Part shown: piece by piece, positions 22,790-35,000 of the stretch | Layout: every line of letters starts with the position of its first letter | Position numbering within the stretch: the first letter of the stretch is position 1 | Assembly: GCA_907163375.1 (NCBI GenBank) | Contig: CAJQUW010001989.1 | Span: forward strand, 1-64,000 | Length of the DNA: 64,000 nt | Direction: 5' to 3' | Origin: Prostheceraeus crozeri | Lineage: Eukaryota; Platyhelminthes; Polycladida; Euryleptidae | Made by a program: the position numbers and the translations under genes | The notes under the pieces: model-generated | What the model was told of the DNA's origin: nothing | Seen by the model: only the letters and a program-made list of their open reading frames with translations | The model's database searches: none

Positions 22790-23140
22790 CATGAACTCCA
22801 TGTACTTGCGGAGTCTTTTTGCATAGTTTTCTAGAAAAAATCGCATCCTTGTCCGATTAATTGAATGCTTCCCTGATTTTGTCCTTCGAATCATCCATTG
22901 AAGTTTGCTCGAAATTCGCTTTTGACGAAGATATGGAACAGCGAAAACTTCTAACATGTCGAGATAATTATCACAATTGACGTTGCCTTGAAAAAAAGAA
23001 GAGACCCATAACATCACCTCTCCATACTCAATCCAAAACAACGACCTTCGGACAATGACGGACAATGAGCAGACGGAATGTTGTAGCTGCACATATGCAT
23101 TTAAACAGAAACCGTAGACATCAAATATGTTGTGAGGCAT
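22790..23140 (-). mobile_element. Degraded mariner-like transposase fragment
   Basis: The minus-strand frame of about 120 residues contains YGEVMLWVSSFFQGNVNCDN followed by YLDMLEVFAVPYLRQK. This resembles the V(T/N)VW..../G.V....Y..ML..F..P.L segment between the first and second catalytic Asp of mariner-type and related DDE transposases. The rest, KRLRKYMEFMETVL, resembles the extreme C-terminus, so the core between has been lost. No TIRs were found. Assignment rests on one motif. Confidence 0.45.
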
Positions 23141-23205
23141 GATAATCTGTCCACTTCATGCTTCTGATCCACTATTTGCAGCTCGAAAAAAAGAAAAATG
23201 ATGGT

Positions 23206-23388
23206 TTGACGTCACTACTCCCCATTCTGGGGGCTTGGACGGTGCTTACATAGTCAGACTTTATTCTGGGGCTCTGTGATCTTTTAGTCGGAATGCTCTT
23301 CCTGGAGACTTCCAATAGCACTTTCGGGGCTCGACCTCTGGACCGAAAAGTCAGGCCAAGCACTTTACCACTGTGTCACGGAGACCAC
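23206..23388 (-). repeat. tRNA-derived SINE (family S, copy 1)
   Basis: On the minus strand it begins GGTCTCCGTGACACAGTGG, with an A-box-like word. It continues through CTTGGCCTGAC and GAGGTCGAGCCCCGAAAGTG, a B-box-like word, and ends ACGGTGC...GGAGTAGTGACGTC. Two other copies are at 41041-41223 (plus) and 48371-48558 (minus); all three share order and length of about 185-190 bp. The body after the tRNA-like head is not recognised. Confidence 0.8.
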
Positions 23389-23768
23389 CGCAGCACGAAA
23401 CGGGCAGCATTGCTTATAAATCTATTGGCACTGTTTGAAGGCAGTTGCTAATTCATATCATAATTACAAGCATGTGTAATTTGTAGACGAATGATGTTGA
23501 CCACAAATTTATATTTCCCTTGTCAAAGGTCTTAATAAGTGATTCAAATTGATCAAGATGCCCAATTTTCTAAGAAATTGAAGAAAATGTTCGATTTTCA
23601 AAATCCTCTTTCAAATTTTAAATTTGATGAAATTTAAATTGGTTATTTTAACTAGGTATGTAGAAACTCAAGACACAAACCTAGAGTCGTGGCTACTACA
23701 GTTTTGTATCAATATCAATAAATGTCTCTGCGGTGACTCTCCAATCTCCATAGGGGCAATTCCACGCA

Positions 23769-25463
23769 GTCACGAACGAACTTTGCAGGATTTATTGTTA
23801 CATTTCTGATTGTCATTCCTAACCTATTGAACCGGTGATAATCATACTTTATTTGAATTGGCTGCAATATTCACTGTTTATGAAACACTAGCCAAACCGA
23901 TGAAAAAATGTGTATTTGATGGTTTAAAATACAAAAGTTTGAGTAGTCACGAACGAACACAGAACGACGCGACTTTTTCGAAAAAAATGTAAACGTTAAT
24001 AACCTCCAAAGCTCTGGATTCTTCATCACGAAATTTGCTCTGATTGAATAGACTGGTATGCTATTTGATCAACTTAAATGCTGAAAAGAAATCTAGAAGC
24101 GTTTGATTACTAGCAGTTCATAAGTTTCGAGAAGTGCGGTCACGAACGAACATTTTGTCCAACTTCATCAGAAAACATATTCGAAAAAGAAATCAGTCAC
24201 AAACGCGCTCCATGCATTCCTTTGTATTAAGATAAAGACAATAAATCATTTCGGAACATTTGCTTCGTGTCGGGCATCGAATATCTATTGCCATTCGTCG
24301 TTTTTTTTGGCATACAAGTTCATTCACGAAAGTTAGTCATACTGGTACAAATTTACAAAGACACGACTCATGGCTAGGTACAATTTTGACGCACTTCAAT
24401 GTCCTAGTTGCTTGTAAGTTATTCTGAAAGTTTCCAAGAAATTCTCTTGACTCACGAGTAATTCTATTTTTAGCAGTCCAGGGATTCCCATGATATTTCA
24501 GGACTGATTTAATCGATATGGAGACAGATGTACGTCTTAGGTGGAGAAACACACATCAAATGTAAAGCTTTTTTAGTAGCCTTGGGCTTGCCATGACATG
24601 ACTGATTAACGGACTGGGAGTTCGTTACCTGTCTCAACGAGTGCAACAGTAAAATTGTAGGCACGTCGTGTCGTCCGGTGACATTGATTGTACTTATCAC
24701 CAGTTGCAGAATATTATTGAGAACGCGCCAAAGATGACCGGTGTTCAGACGGATCATCAGTGGATAGCCAAAGACAATCAGCAACTAGTTCGACGGCCAT
24801 TCTCAATCGTCTATGCAGATTGTGATCCTCCATCCATTATCAACGAGGTTCGTGTCGGTGATATGGTCATCGCTAGTGTCAGCACAAGTCGTGGCACCAC
24901 CAAGAACTTCATCGGAATCATCCAATCTCTAGCTGATATGATTATGAGGTGCAGTTTCTCAAGGAATGCTCGCAATGAATCTGCATGATTTCTGATACAA
25001 GTGATGTTGCATGGGTGCAGAAATCTGACATTCGACCAGTGGAAGTAGATTACACAATACAGTCGTGATCGGTATATTTTTTCATCTCCTCCGAAGTGAC
25101 CATGAAACATTTTATATTTTCCTGTTGCATATAGGCCTATTCTATATTTTTGAGCTCTCCTGAATTGATATATTGTCCTCTTTGTTACCTGAAAGGTGTT
25201 TTCATAGCTTATTCCTAGTTCACGTTTGCGGGATGGGATAATTGTGAAGTTGTGGTCATGTCGCGAACGAAAATAATGCCACAGTCACGAACGAACACTC
25301 ATCTCTTTTCTTCCGACGGTCGTAAATATTAACCCCTCATAATCAAATTTCAGTCGAAGGTCACGGTAGCCTAGGGCATCATTTACATATACATAAATTT
25401 GCGCTAGATAAAATTGATCCAGTAGAAGATAGAAAAATAGTAGATATCTGGTCACGAACGAAC
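23769..25463 (+). repeat. Dispersed GTCACGAACGAAC motif field
   Basis: Exact copies of GTCACGAACGAAC occur at 23769, 23946, 24139, 25284 and 25451, all on the same strand. Weaker versions (CAGTCACAAACGCGC at 24195, GTCGCGAACGAAA at 25257) lie among them. Neighbouring copies are 167-193 bp apart except for one gap of 1145 bp. Sequence between them is only loosely similar (for example GTAAACGTTAATAACC against GTAAATATTAACCCC), so the motif is far better conserved than its spacers. It may be a decayed satellite of about 180 bp with a protected box. Confidence 0.6.
24668..25060 (+). pseudogene. Remnant of a protein with a VGD-type SH3/Tudor-like C-terminal domain, probably mobile-element derived
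   Basis: The plus-strand frame has EVRVGDMVIASVSTSRGTTK then NFIGIIQSL. In the neighbouring frame YDYEVQFLKECSQ and, after a stop, SDVAWVQKSDIRPVEV follow. The order (GD.V......G.....G.I........V.FL....D.....V...DI) matches a small beta-barrel domain that I recall from the C-termini of repeat-associated proteins in cnidarians and insects. The upstream part (MTGVQTDHQWIAKDNQQLV) is not recognised. At least one frameshift and one stop show decay. It sits in the large gap of the GTCACGAACGAAC field. Confidence 0.35.
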
Positions 25464-26010
25464 ATTTATACTAAGATTCAAACTTGTGTCAAAAAATCGG
25501 AAGAAATTATGTCCTTGACAAAAAATATTGTTTGAGCTTCGACAAAGGAGTATCAATAATAATATAACGCAGTATAGACTACTTGGAATTCCATTTCTAA
25601 CACTGCCTATATTGTTTCAAAAATTCAAAGGGATTGCATTTTAAATATCTTAAAAATAGCAAGATATTCCAAAATTGAATTTATTAGTAGAAGAAGTGTG
25701 TCTAAGCAATAAATTTTGTGATTCCTAATGGCTTCGGATATCCTTTAAAGAAAACACAAGTCACTGAGAGAAAATAATGTGTTTTAAAATTTGCCCTCCG
25801 TGTCGTTTTTACCGTGGAATTTCCCATAGGGTTAATAATTATATCAGTTTGATGAGATGCTTTTTGAAAAATTGTTGTTGTCAAAATTGAAAATAAGGTA
25901 CCTTTGAATCATTCATTCTAGATGTTTAATTCCATGCAACAGACCTATTTTGCCTGCTCTTAATCTGTGAATTGAGCACTTCCCTGCACCTTAGCATTTT
26001 GTCTTTTCAG
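25464..26010 (+). other. Non-coding flank or STAM intron 1 end
   Basis: AT-rich sequence ending in the pyrimidine tract and AG that precede the first recognised STAM exon (GTCTTTTCAG, 26001-26010). The first STAM exon, expected to read roughly M..F...PFD.DV and end one base into a Glu codon, was searched for here and further left but not found. Confidence 0.4.
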
Positions 26011-26095
26011 AACATTGCACAAATGAAAAACGGACAGATGAAGACTGGGGCCTGATATTAGATATCTGCGAACGCGTTGAGAGAACCCCAAATGG
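26011..26095 (+). CDS. STAM: STAM exon 2: start of VHS domain
   Basis: Acceptor GTCTTTTCAG, donor GG|GTAAGC. It encodes [20 protein letters not shown] followed by ERTPNG, matching human [20 protein letters not shown]. The exon begins with the last two bases of a codon (probably Glu) and ends two bases into Gly. The WGLILDIC helix is the first helix of the VHS superhelix. Confidence 0.93.
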
Positions 26096-29000
26096 GTAAG
26101 CAAATTAAAGTTTTTTTATCAATTCTAATAACAATGAAGTGAGTCACGAGGCAAAGTTGCAGTTAGCTAATACGTTTTTATATTGCTGAAGTTTCTGTAA
26201 ATTCCCTTTAGAATAAACCACGTTCATATCAATCAAAATTCAATGGTGAGCAGATTGATTTTGTCTCGGTAAAATGACATTTAAATGTGTTTTGTCTAAT
26301 TCAGTGAGAGGTGTACTAGGTGAAACGTCATAATTTTTGACCTGGGATATCTTTAAGTCATGCAATCAGGTGCCTATGTACCTTCGTCTATGAAGCAAGG
26401 ATCTTAATATCCGCTGACACAATTTCACGCATTTTCAAATGTAACATTACAAAATATATAAAGATAGTTTAGAAGTTTTATGTTTTAATTTATGCAGTCC
26501 TTAAGAGGACGGGCGAGCGTTCTCATAGGCAAAGTCAATTTTTTAATATCAAAATTCGCGAATTGATACCTATCATAAGCAAAGGGCAGGACGAAAATTA
26601 CATTGTCAAACACAAATCTCGACAACAGTTAGTCACATTTTATCTTTGTCAGCAGGAAAACCAGCCAGCTTTGCATTTCCGATTCTTTCATTTCCTGTAT
26701 GACCTGGTTTGCGGACCCTATGACACCTATTACACACAACGAATTCATATGTTTGCACAGGATATATGTGGACCAGGACGTAAATCTTGAACAAAATAAC
26801 ATCGGTTAACAAGAATAACAATGTTTTGTGTCCTTTCTTCAACATGCTGAAAATACGAGCAAATACTTAAAATTCTAATTATTTGTCTCGAGAATACATG
26901 AATACCCAACTTACTGGGGATGAGGCTATCTGGAAAAGTTAATAGCCCCGCAGGAAAAGGAAAATAGTCCACTTTGTGATGCACTGACGTTTGTAAACAG
27001 TCTAAAACAATATTGATTTTGACATCTAAATATCCAATGGACTCATCATTATCACCACTTCTTTCGGCCTTGAGGTCACGAGTATATATTTTGGGAAGTA
27101 AATTTTCAAAATGACGATAGTTTATAACACAAATGTCATCTATATAGCGAGATCTACTTGACAACAATCTTGCAAGCCCATATGTCTTTTCTGCTAACGA
27201 AGTCTTCATCAAAACAAATTCACAATGTGCTAAAAACAAATCTGCTAGGAAGGGGCTACAGTTACCTCCCATTGGAAGGCCTTGAACTTGTTTAAAAACT
27301 TCACTAGCAAAAGTGACACATACTTCTGACATGATATATTGAATAACCTCTTTAAACTCTTCAAAACAAAGGCAACTGTTATAAACTTTCTTAGCAAGAA
27401 ATGATTTATTCCAACCAACTTAGACATTTCCTTGAAGTGGAATTGAAAGCAATATCAAATAGACTAAATGTGTGACAACCTGTTGTTGATTGAAATTCGT
27501 GTACGAAGTTGAAAAATCAAAAAACTTGTTCAGAAAAAGGTCCATTGGCGCTGGACGTATTAAGTTTATTAAGTGTTAAGGGAGATTTTATGCTCCAGAA
27601 TAAATAAAACCCTGTGCTTTTCCGGATGCTTTCACAATAAGTCGCAAAATTAGATCTTATGACTGACCGGGCTTTATTGAGAATATCAGAAAGACCCTCG
27701 TGGTAAATCATAGGCTCCTGCGATGAAGTGAAACTTCAACGGTTCTTCATGCAGCTTTGGAATCTAAAATAGCTTAGGCAAAAATAGCTTTTTGTCTGAA
27801 GCTGAAGTATGTGTCAAAATGTATTTTCAATCAATTTATCACGATCTGCAACTTCAGGAGCAGAAGCTAAACAAGGGTAATATGTTATATTACCCAGTGG
27901 TTAGAATGATTGCATTCAAAACCAAGTTCTTTTAATAAAACAGATAAATAAAACTTTTTACAAGTAAAAGAAAAAATTCCAGAAGCTTTGCGAACAGTGG
28001 TTATAATGAAATTTTCTTGCAAAGAACGTATGTTGTTGCGACAACGATTATGTGAAGACTGAGCCACTTGCTTTAAAACTGAATGGTCTTGATGTATACG
28101 CGATTCAATCATACAGACGACTCTGTCTGCCCATTGTGAAAACTCAGAAGCCGGAATGTCGAATCTTTTTGACGAATTTTAAATATGGCTATCAACAGCA
28201 ACACATAGTCAGATTATACACGTGTCCAAGGTAAAATACAATACAAATCAGCAGCATGATAATACCACACACAGCACGACACCGGAAGCTATTCCATCCC
28301 AATAATTATGGTTCCAGACTTAGTGCTTTCCGACAAATTTCCTTAATTGTTATAAAAACATATAAACAATGGCCAGACGCTTTTCGTCCTCCGACGTTAT
28401 CAAGGGAACATGAGCTGTACAACTAGGCGAGGGGTTAAATAGTAAAAGTGAGCGGTTCATCAAATCATTTCATGTTTTATGCTCAGGAGAGGTTTATTCT
28501 TGGCTATGTGATGACTTTCCGACAACTTCGTGTGAACTGAATGTATGTTTTCGTATATTTTATACAATTTGTGCGTATATATGTTTTTAATACAACAAAG
28601 GAAATTTGTCTGAACGAATGGAGCGACTGTTCTTTTTATTTAAACGCTACAATGCACCTCCTGTACAATGGACGCTTTAGTTCAGTGCTTTCTACTTAAT
28701 CAGAGTAAACACAATGACATTCTTAACGGACACCTCAGCATGCTTCACATTGGATATACACTGTACATGCGTTGTCTTTGATACTGTCTGTTGATAACTT
28801 TCCCCAGTCCTTAGTCATGACGTTCAATTGCATTAGCGCCTTCAGGAAAGCAAACTTGGCGCTCTTACGGGTAGCAGTCACAAAAAGTGAGGAGTGCTCT
28901 ATATAAGATTTTGTTGACGTGTTAGTTTCTTGGCCGAACCCTTGCTTGACACAAACTTTTGTCGTGCAGATTTACACTGCACTCATATCTGTTTTCCATT

Positions 29001-32000
29001 GAGTTAGATGACTGCTACGCGCCGCAAGTTGATATCCCAGTGGTAACGGCGCCTGTTATACTTCCTTCCGCTGACTCTTTGACAGACAAGAAGAAATTGT
29101 GTACACGTACCTATTTTATGTCTTCAGTTTGACTTAGTCTTGGTTTTGAACCCAGAGTCTCCTGGACACATATATTAGCCAAGATTACTCACCCCATCTT
29201 ATAGAATTTAGAAATTGTTTGGCTTGTAACCGCAGCTCACAATATCTTGTAGACCTCATTTACACCTGAGAGAAGTACAGCAATCTGCAATTAAGTTGTC
29301 GATTTGATATTTATCCATCAATTCTATCGTTACAGAGCTCGTGACAGTTTGAGATGCGTCATTAAACGGTTGCGTCATCGCGTTCCACATGTTGCTATGG
29401 CGACATTGACAGTAAGTTGTACAGTTTCTGTAAATAATGTTTTAACTGATTTTCGTCTATTTTATCTTGACAGCTGCTTGATGCAATGGTAAAGAACTGC
29501 GGAAAACCATTCCGGCGAGAAATGAGTTCACGTGATTTTGTGGCTGATGCAAAAGCTATTCTGAGTAATAAGGTAATTTGGGATGAGGTTATGTGTCCAC
29601 TATTTTGCCTCGGTGGGTTTTGGCTCCTTTATAGAGGTGACAAAGGGTTTCTCCCGTCAGTCCTTCCGTTACGGCGGAAGCTATTTTCAGAGAGATTGCC
29701 AGTTTGCGAAGACTTCACTACTCCGTAACTTGCTAGTAACGAGTCCTTGTTGGGATTGGGTAAAATAGAAGAAATACCGGAAAATGAATCAATGACATAA
29801 GATTAAGTAGCACGCTTGAGTATGCCCAGCTTTATTCAAATCAATTAAAGCACTACATTACGAAGCGAACTTTTGATGAATATTTTCCGCTTTTCCCCCT
29901 TATTGCAAAGGATTTGGAGATCTTGAGTTTCACTTGGAATGATCGTCTGATATGGGCTCGCATTAATTTCAAAGCTTGCTCTAGAAGATTGTACATGCTG
30001 GATTCTTTGCAGCATGCTCTACCACGACGACCTGTGGTTTGTAGGCTATAACTGATATGCCCATTTCAATATCAGTACAGAAACTTTTGCACGATGAATG
30101 AGTAGCTGCTTTCAAGGCTTTCTTATGTAAGTATCAATCGGAAAATGATCTCTCATCGTCTACAATACCATATTTTTATAATAAGAGACTCAAAATACCA
30201 TTTTGCAGAACATTCTTGAGACAAAATTGTTTTGGTTTCATGTCAACGTTAGTGATCAATCACTTAACCGATTTCATTTCTGCTGTTTCTTCATGACTCG
30301 TAAACTTCCAAAGCTGTAATTTTTTATCTCTATTTGGTAAAATGTATACATATGAACATATTGTATATAACAAACATACGTAAACATGTTCTACCCTCTT
30401 CTAATGTATGCTTGCTGTATAGTGTTGTAAGAGGATTATCTTTAAATGGCTTGTTGAAAACTGTATATTTTTCTTAATGTACACAGTCTCAAGAGGATAA
30501 AGATGATTGTTAACAAAAAATAAACTGGATGTATCAGCTTAATGGAGTTTAGACATCATATTACTGAAACAATGTCCTATCGGCGCAGCATCAATGACGA
30601 ATTATCAAGTTTTGTTGGGTGTTAGTTGTCACAAATGGCAGATACCTTGCTGGTGTTACAGAAGGCAGGTGACTGGTTAGATGATAAATTTGCTCTTGAA
30701 CTAAGTGCGAACCACTGTTGAACTTAAAGTGAGTAATTAATTTAAATGAGCGTGAGTTTTGGTTACAGTCAAAGTTCGGTAATTAAGACCATAAATGCCA
30801 GGCTTTCAATGTCTTAATTATTGAAAGTCTTAATTAAACAGCAACTTAAATATGCCAAATATACAAAAATGCGACGGTCCTATAATCTGAATCATCCGTG
30901 TCCGAATTAACGAGCTTTGACTGCATTTCAAAATGATCTGTTGACAACAATTATTTACATAGTATTGTCGATTAACCAACTTTCCAGTCTACACTAAAGA
31001 ATTTCATCTCTCTCATTGCAGAACACACATCCCAAAGTTGCTCAGCGATTTCGTTTCTTAATCAAAAAATGGGCTGAAAACGAATTTAAAGGAGATTCAG
31101 AACTCGAGTAAGCTTGCACGTGAATGTCACATTTATAGAACATCTCATGTTTGCATTCTCTAACTTTCAGCCTGTTTGTGAGCGGATTGTATCAGCAACT
31201 AGTCAGAGATGGAGCAAAGTTTGATTACACAGAAGATGTAAGCATCGCAGCTGATCTGTCTGAGATATAATATTTGAAATGTAGTTGACGCCGTGCAACG
31301 ATAATTAGACGAAATTACTCTGTCCCTGATCTTAGTTAGGTTATTAGCAAGTCCTTATATTTGGTAATGTAAGTATTTTTATGTAGGCGTACATGTACTT
31401 TGTGTTAATTGTCCTTTGTGGTCTAAACAGAGATCAGTTGAAGCTGACAAATTAAACAGTTTTCCAGATCAAGATCGATCCTTAAAATTCAATTAGAAAT
31501 ACTTTAATGTGCAGGCTGGATTTTCGATGTTGATCATTGAAAAAATTGCCATGTACTGATATTGTGAATATTATGTCTATTACTCACATTAACGATAGTC
31601 GAATTTTGACGAAACATTTAGTATTTAACCAGTTTTTGATTTGACAAAGTCCCCTTAGCATTCAAACTTCTCTTGAGACCTATCTGCATGTAATTCGCGG
31701 ATATGTTACGAATTGTCATACACGTGTACATGTACAAGTATAGGCTTGCAGTAAGTGGAATACACGTAATTGTATAGAAATATCTACAAATTAAATTTTA
31801 TAGAAATTTACAACCATTTCAGTAGCTGACATTGCACACTAATGAGGCACAATTCGTACAATCAGCGAAAGGGTCCTGACCCTTAGGTCCCATAACTACA
31901 GGTAGCTTTTGGCACACTTGGACCTTACCCCTCCTAATAGGTCTGTACACGCATATAGACGCCTTAACATTATAGGCTCTTTGAATGCAAGTGACAGAAT

Positions 32001-35000
32001 ACACTGCAATGGTAAAAGCTTGGAACTGATAAGTAATCATAAATCACAATTATGCATTCTTTAAAACCAATAAGTAGTAAGAATTTGTAATCTATTCCAT
32101 TGCTATCCTTTGTGTCGCATGCTTTCAAAGAGACAGCGTGAATTCATAGTCCGGCAGCCAGAATGAGTTTCTGCAGGGAACGAGGCCGAAAATGAGACTT
32201 TCACAGAATGATGTACACCCTATGCCTACTACGAATCTGAACGTCTGCCGAGTCCTAGTGAGATCGTTTTCTTGTCAGACAGGATCAAAGAAAAGCACTT
32301 GTAAATCCAATGGAACGCAGATTGCAGTTTTTGGTTAAAATGAAATTGTCTATGTTTTCGCTTCTTACGGTAAAAGTACTATGTCTAGAACCACAATTTT
32401 TGACATGGAATGTCTCCAAGTCATTTCATATGATGTGCATGTGCTATCATCATGCCTCGGATCGACAATGTATGTGAGAATGTGGTTGAATGTGGATAAA
32501 GTTGCTCAAAATGTTTGTGTTGGCCGACATTATGAGGCTTGCCAAATCTAAATGGGTTCAGCTTTACAGACAGGTGTTCATGAACATGAAGGGAAATGAA
32601 TGGAAGACATTACATGCCAAAAATTATGACTCTGGGCTTATTACATTTCGCTTAATCAGAGAAAACATACAACATTTCATTTTAGCCCAAACTACAATCT
32701 GCGTCCCATTGGATTTAGATGTGTTTTTCTTTGATCCTGTCTGACAAGAAGAGTAGCTCACTAGGACTCGGCAGTCGCGCAGATTCGTAGTAAGCATAGG
32801 GTGTACATCATACCGTAAAAGTCTCACTTTCGGCCTCGTTCCCTGCAGAAACTCGTTCTGGCTGCCGGACTATCAGGCTCAATAAACATTCAGATGGAAC
32901 AATTATAAGCATTTCACATTTCTCGTCAATCCTTGTTTTTTGCAGAGTAAATTGAAAGACGAATCTCGACGCAAGGCTTTGGTGCAAGAGGAGGAAGACA
33001 TAGCTAAGGCAATCGCATTGTCATTGGATGATGGGAAGAAATCCCGCACAACCGCCACTACAAAAACACCGACGACCACGTCATCAGCACCGGCCGCTTC
33101 TACCTCATTATATCCGTCATTCTCAGCACCGGTCAATCCGATGGAGCCAGCGAAGGAGCCTCGGAAAGTTCGTGCACTGTATGACTTCGAAGCTGTGGAA
33201 GACAATGAACTTACCTTCAAGGCCGGGGAAATCATTATCGTTTCAGATGATTCAGATGCCAATTGGTGGAAGGGATCAAATCACCGCGGCGAGGGTCTGT
33301 TTCCTGCCACCTTCGTGTCCACAGACCTGGACGCGAAACCTGAGAGTGTAGAAGGCTCTGCGAAGACAGTGTCGTTCAATGAGGAGGTGGCCGTAGTTGA
33401 AGAAATGCCAGCTGGAAGCTCAGCTTCTCTTGAGCCTGTCACTATTGATGAGCGGTGTATAGATGACTGTCTGGCCATGTTGGAGAATGCAGACCCCACT
33501 GGTGAGTCGCTAATTTCTAAGGTGTAGGCATAGAGTAGGGATATATAGGTAGAGTGGCGACTCAGAAAAGTATCTGTATACAGTGAAAAATTTTATATGA
33601 AAAGATTCAGTTTTTTGCTGAGATAGCGTTCCCGTGGTCCAAAAAATTATTTGAGCACTTTTAGAAAAGTCGAAATTTTGCGAATTTAAATATTACTGAG
33701 ATGACTCCCCTATATAAGTAGTATGAAACCAGTCAGATATCAAAAGGTATGAATATTTGCTAATAATCATCCTAACTAAGCGGAAATCAAGCTAATTTGC
33801 AAGGCAATTTCATGAGAAGCATTATAATGGAGTCTTCATGAAAAAGTCGAGATCTTATTCGTGCTTTCTTGGCTGAAATTTCAAGTTTTTAATTCAATTT
33901 TCACCGGCTTGATTTCATGATTCACTAAATTCTTGTTTCATTTCGTGAATCTGAATAGTGATGTGGACCCATTTACATCTTTCAAAGTTGATTGAAATCA
34001 TTGTCCTTCATTCTGTTATTTTGCTCTATCAGTGGCAGGTTGATTACGATATGATCTCGCTTAAGAAGATTCTCTTGAGGCTCATCGTGAAAGTAGTAGC
34101 AGGTCATCGAGTTGCTAATTTAACAAACATTGCCTATCCAAGGCTGTCATGACACCGACGATCTGTAAAATAATATCATTTCCTTCTGCATTACTATCAT
34201 GATTACTCAATTCCGTTGCATTTTCTGAAAAACTGCAAAAATTTGCGTATCTGACATTTGGTGGCAATGCCATATGTATCTCCCTTGAGTTCATTCAATA
34301 AAATCGAAAGTGTATACACATTGGGGATTTAATAAATGCGGAGTTACCACTCTACCTAATATACTTACTCTATGGGTGTAGGTCAGTCGTAGTTTTGACT
34401 TGGTCTTCTCCTAAGTTGTATAGGACCAGGGATTGTCAAGGAGTGATAAGTTAATTGAAATTGGAAAATGTATCAGTCAATTGATATAAGTGGGATTGTG
34501 AACCGATCAATTAATTGAAATTAAAGGAATCCAAGATTGGAACAGTTTCTGTATCTTGATAACATTATCTGTTAATTTACCGTAGTTTATTCGACCAAGA
34601 TAGTGGATGCAGATTGGTCTGACCAATCGCAGTAAGCCAGATAATATCCTTAGATTGTCTCACAGACGCCTGCATGCGATGCCTTTGACATAATTATAGT
34701 TCATTTTGTAAGGAGCAATAAAAGCAATTTTCTGCGACCGTGTAGTAGTTTTATTCGTAGTATTTCGGCTTAGCCTTTATCAAGGGATGCAGAAAAGTAA
34801 ATGATGCTGAAAAATCTATAAAGGTAAAGAAAGGAAGCTTTCCTTTCTTTACCTTTACAGATTTTTTTATCCTTTCGTAATCCATGATATTTTTGCTAAA
34901 ACTCTGTGTTAGCATGTCCCAATGTCCATGCTGTACTAAGGTTTTAGGTTGTATTTCATAGATAGGTTAGTTTAAATCTTTACATTCAGTATAATTTCCT

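Noticed and set aside
24668-24988. First STAM exon
   Set aside because: Does not contain the expected M..F..PFD.DV pattern and its frame does not end one base into a codon before 26011; it resembles a repeat-associated domain instead.
26563-26790. Plus-strand frame with [20 protein letters not shown]
   Set aside because: Antisense to the end of the Penelope-like fossil; no splice relation to STAM.
29020-29165. tRNA gene in STAM intron 2
   Set aside because: A-box-like and B-box-like words are too far apart and no cloverleaf forms.
32903-33262. Minus-strand frame opposite STAM exon 7
   Set aside because: Shadow of the UIM/SH3 exon; low-complexity S/A/V composition.
33958-34152. Plus-strand frame [17 protein letters not shown]
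   Set aside because: Entirely inside MITE-A; a similar frame at 2337-2579 is the same repeat in another copy, not a conserved gene.
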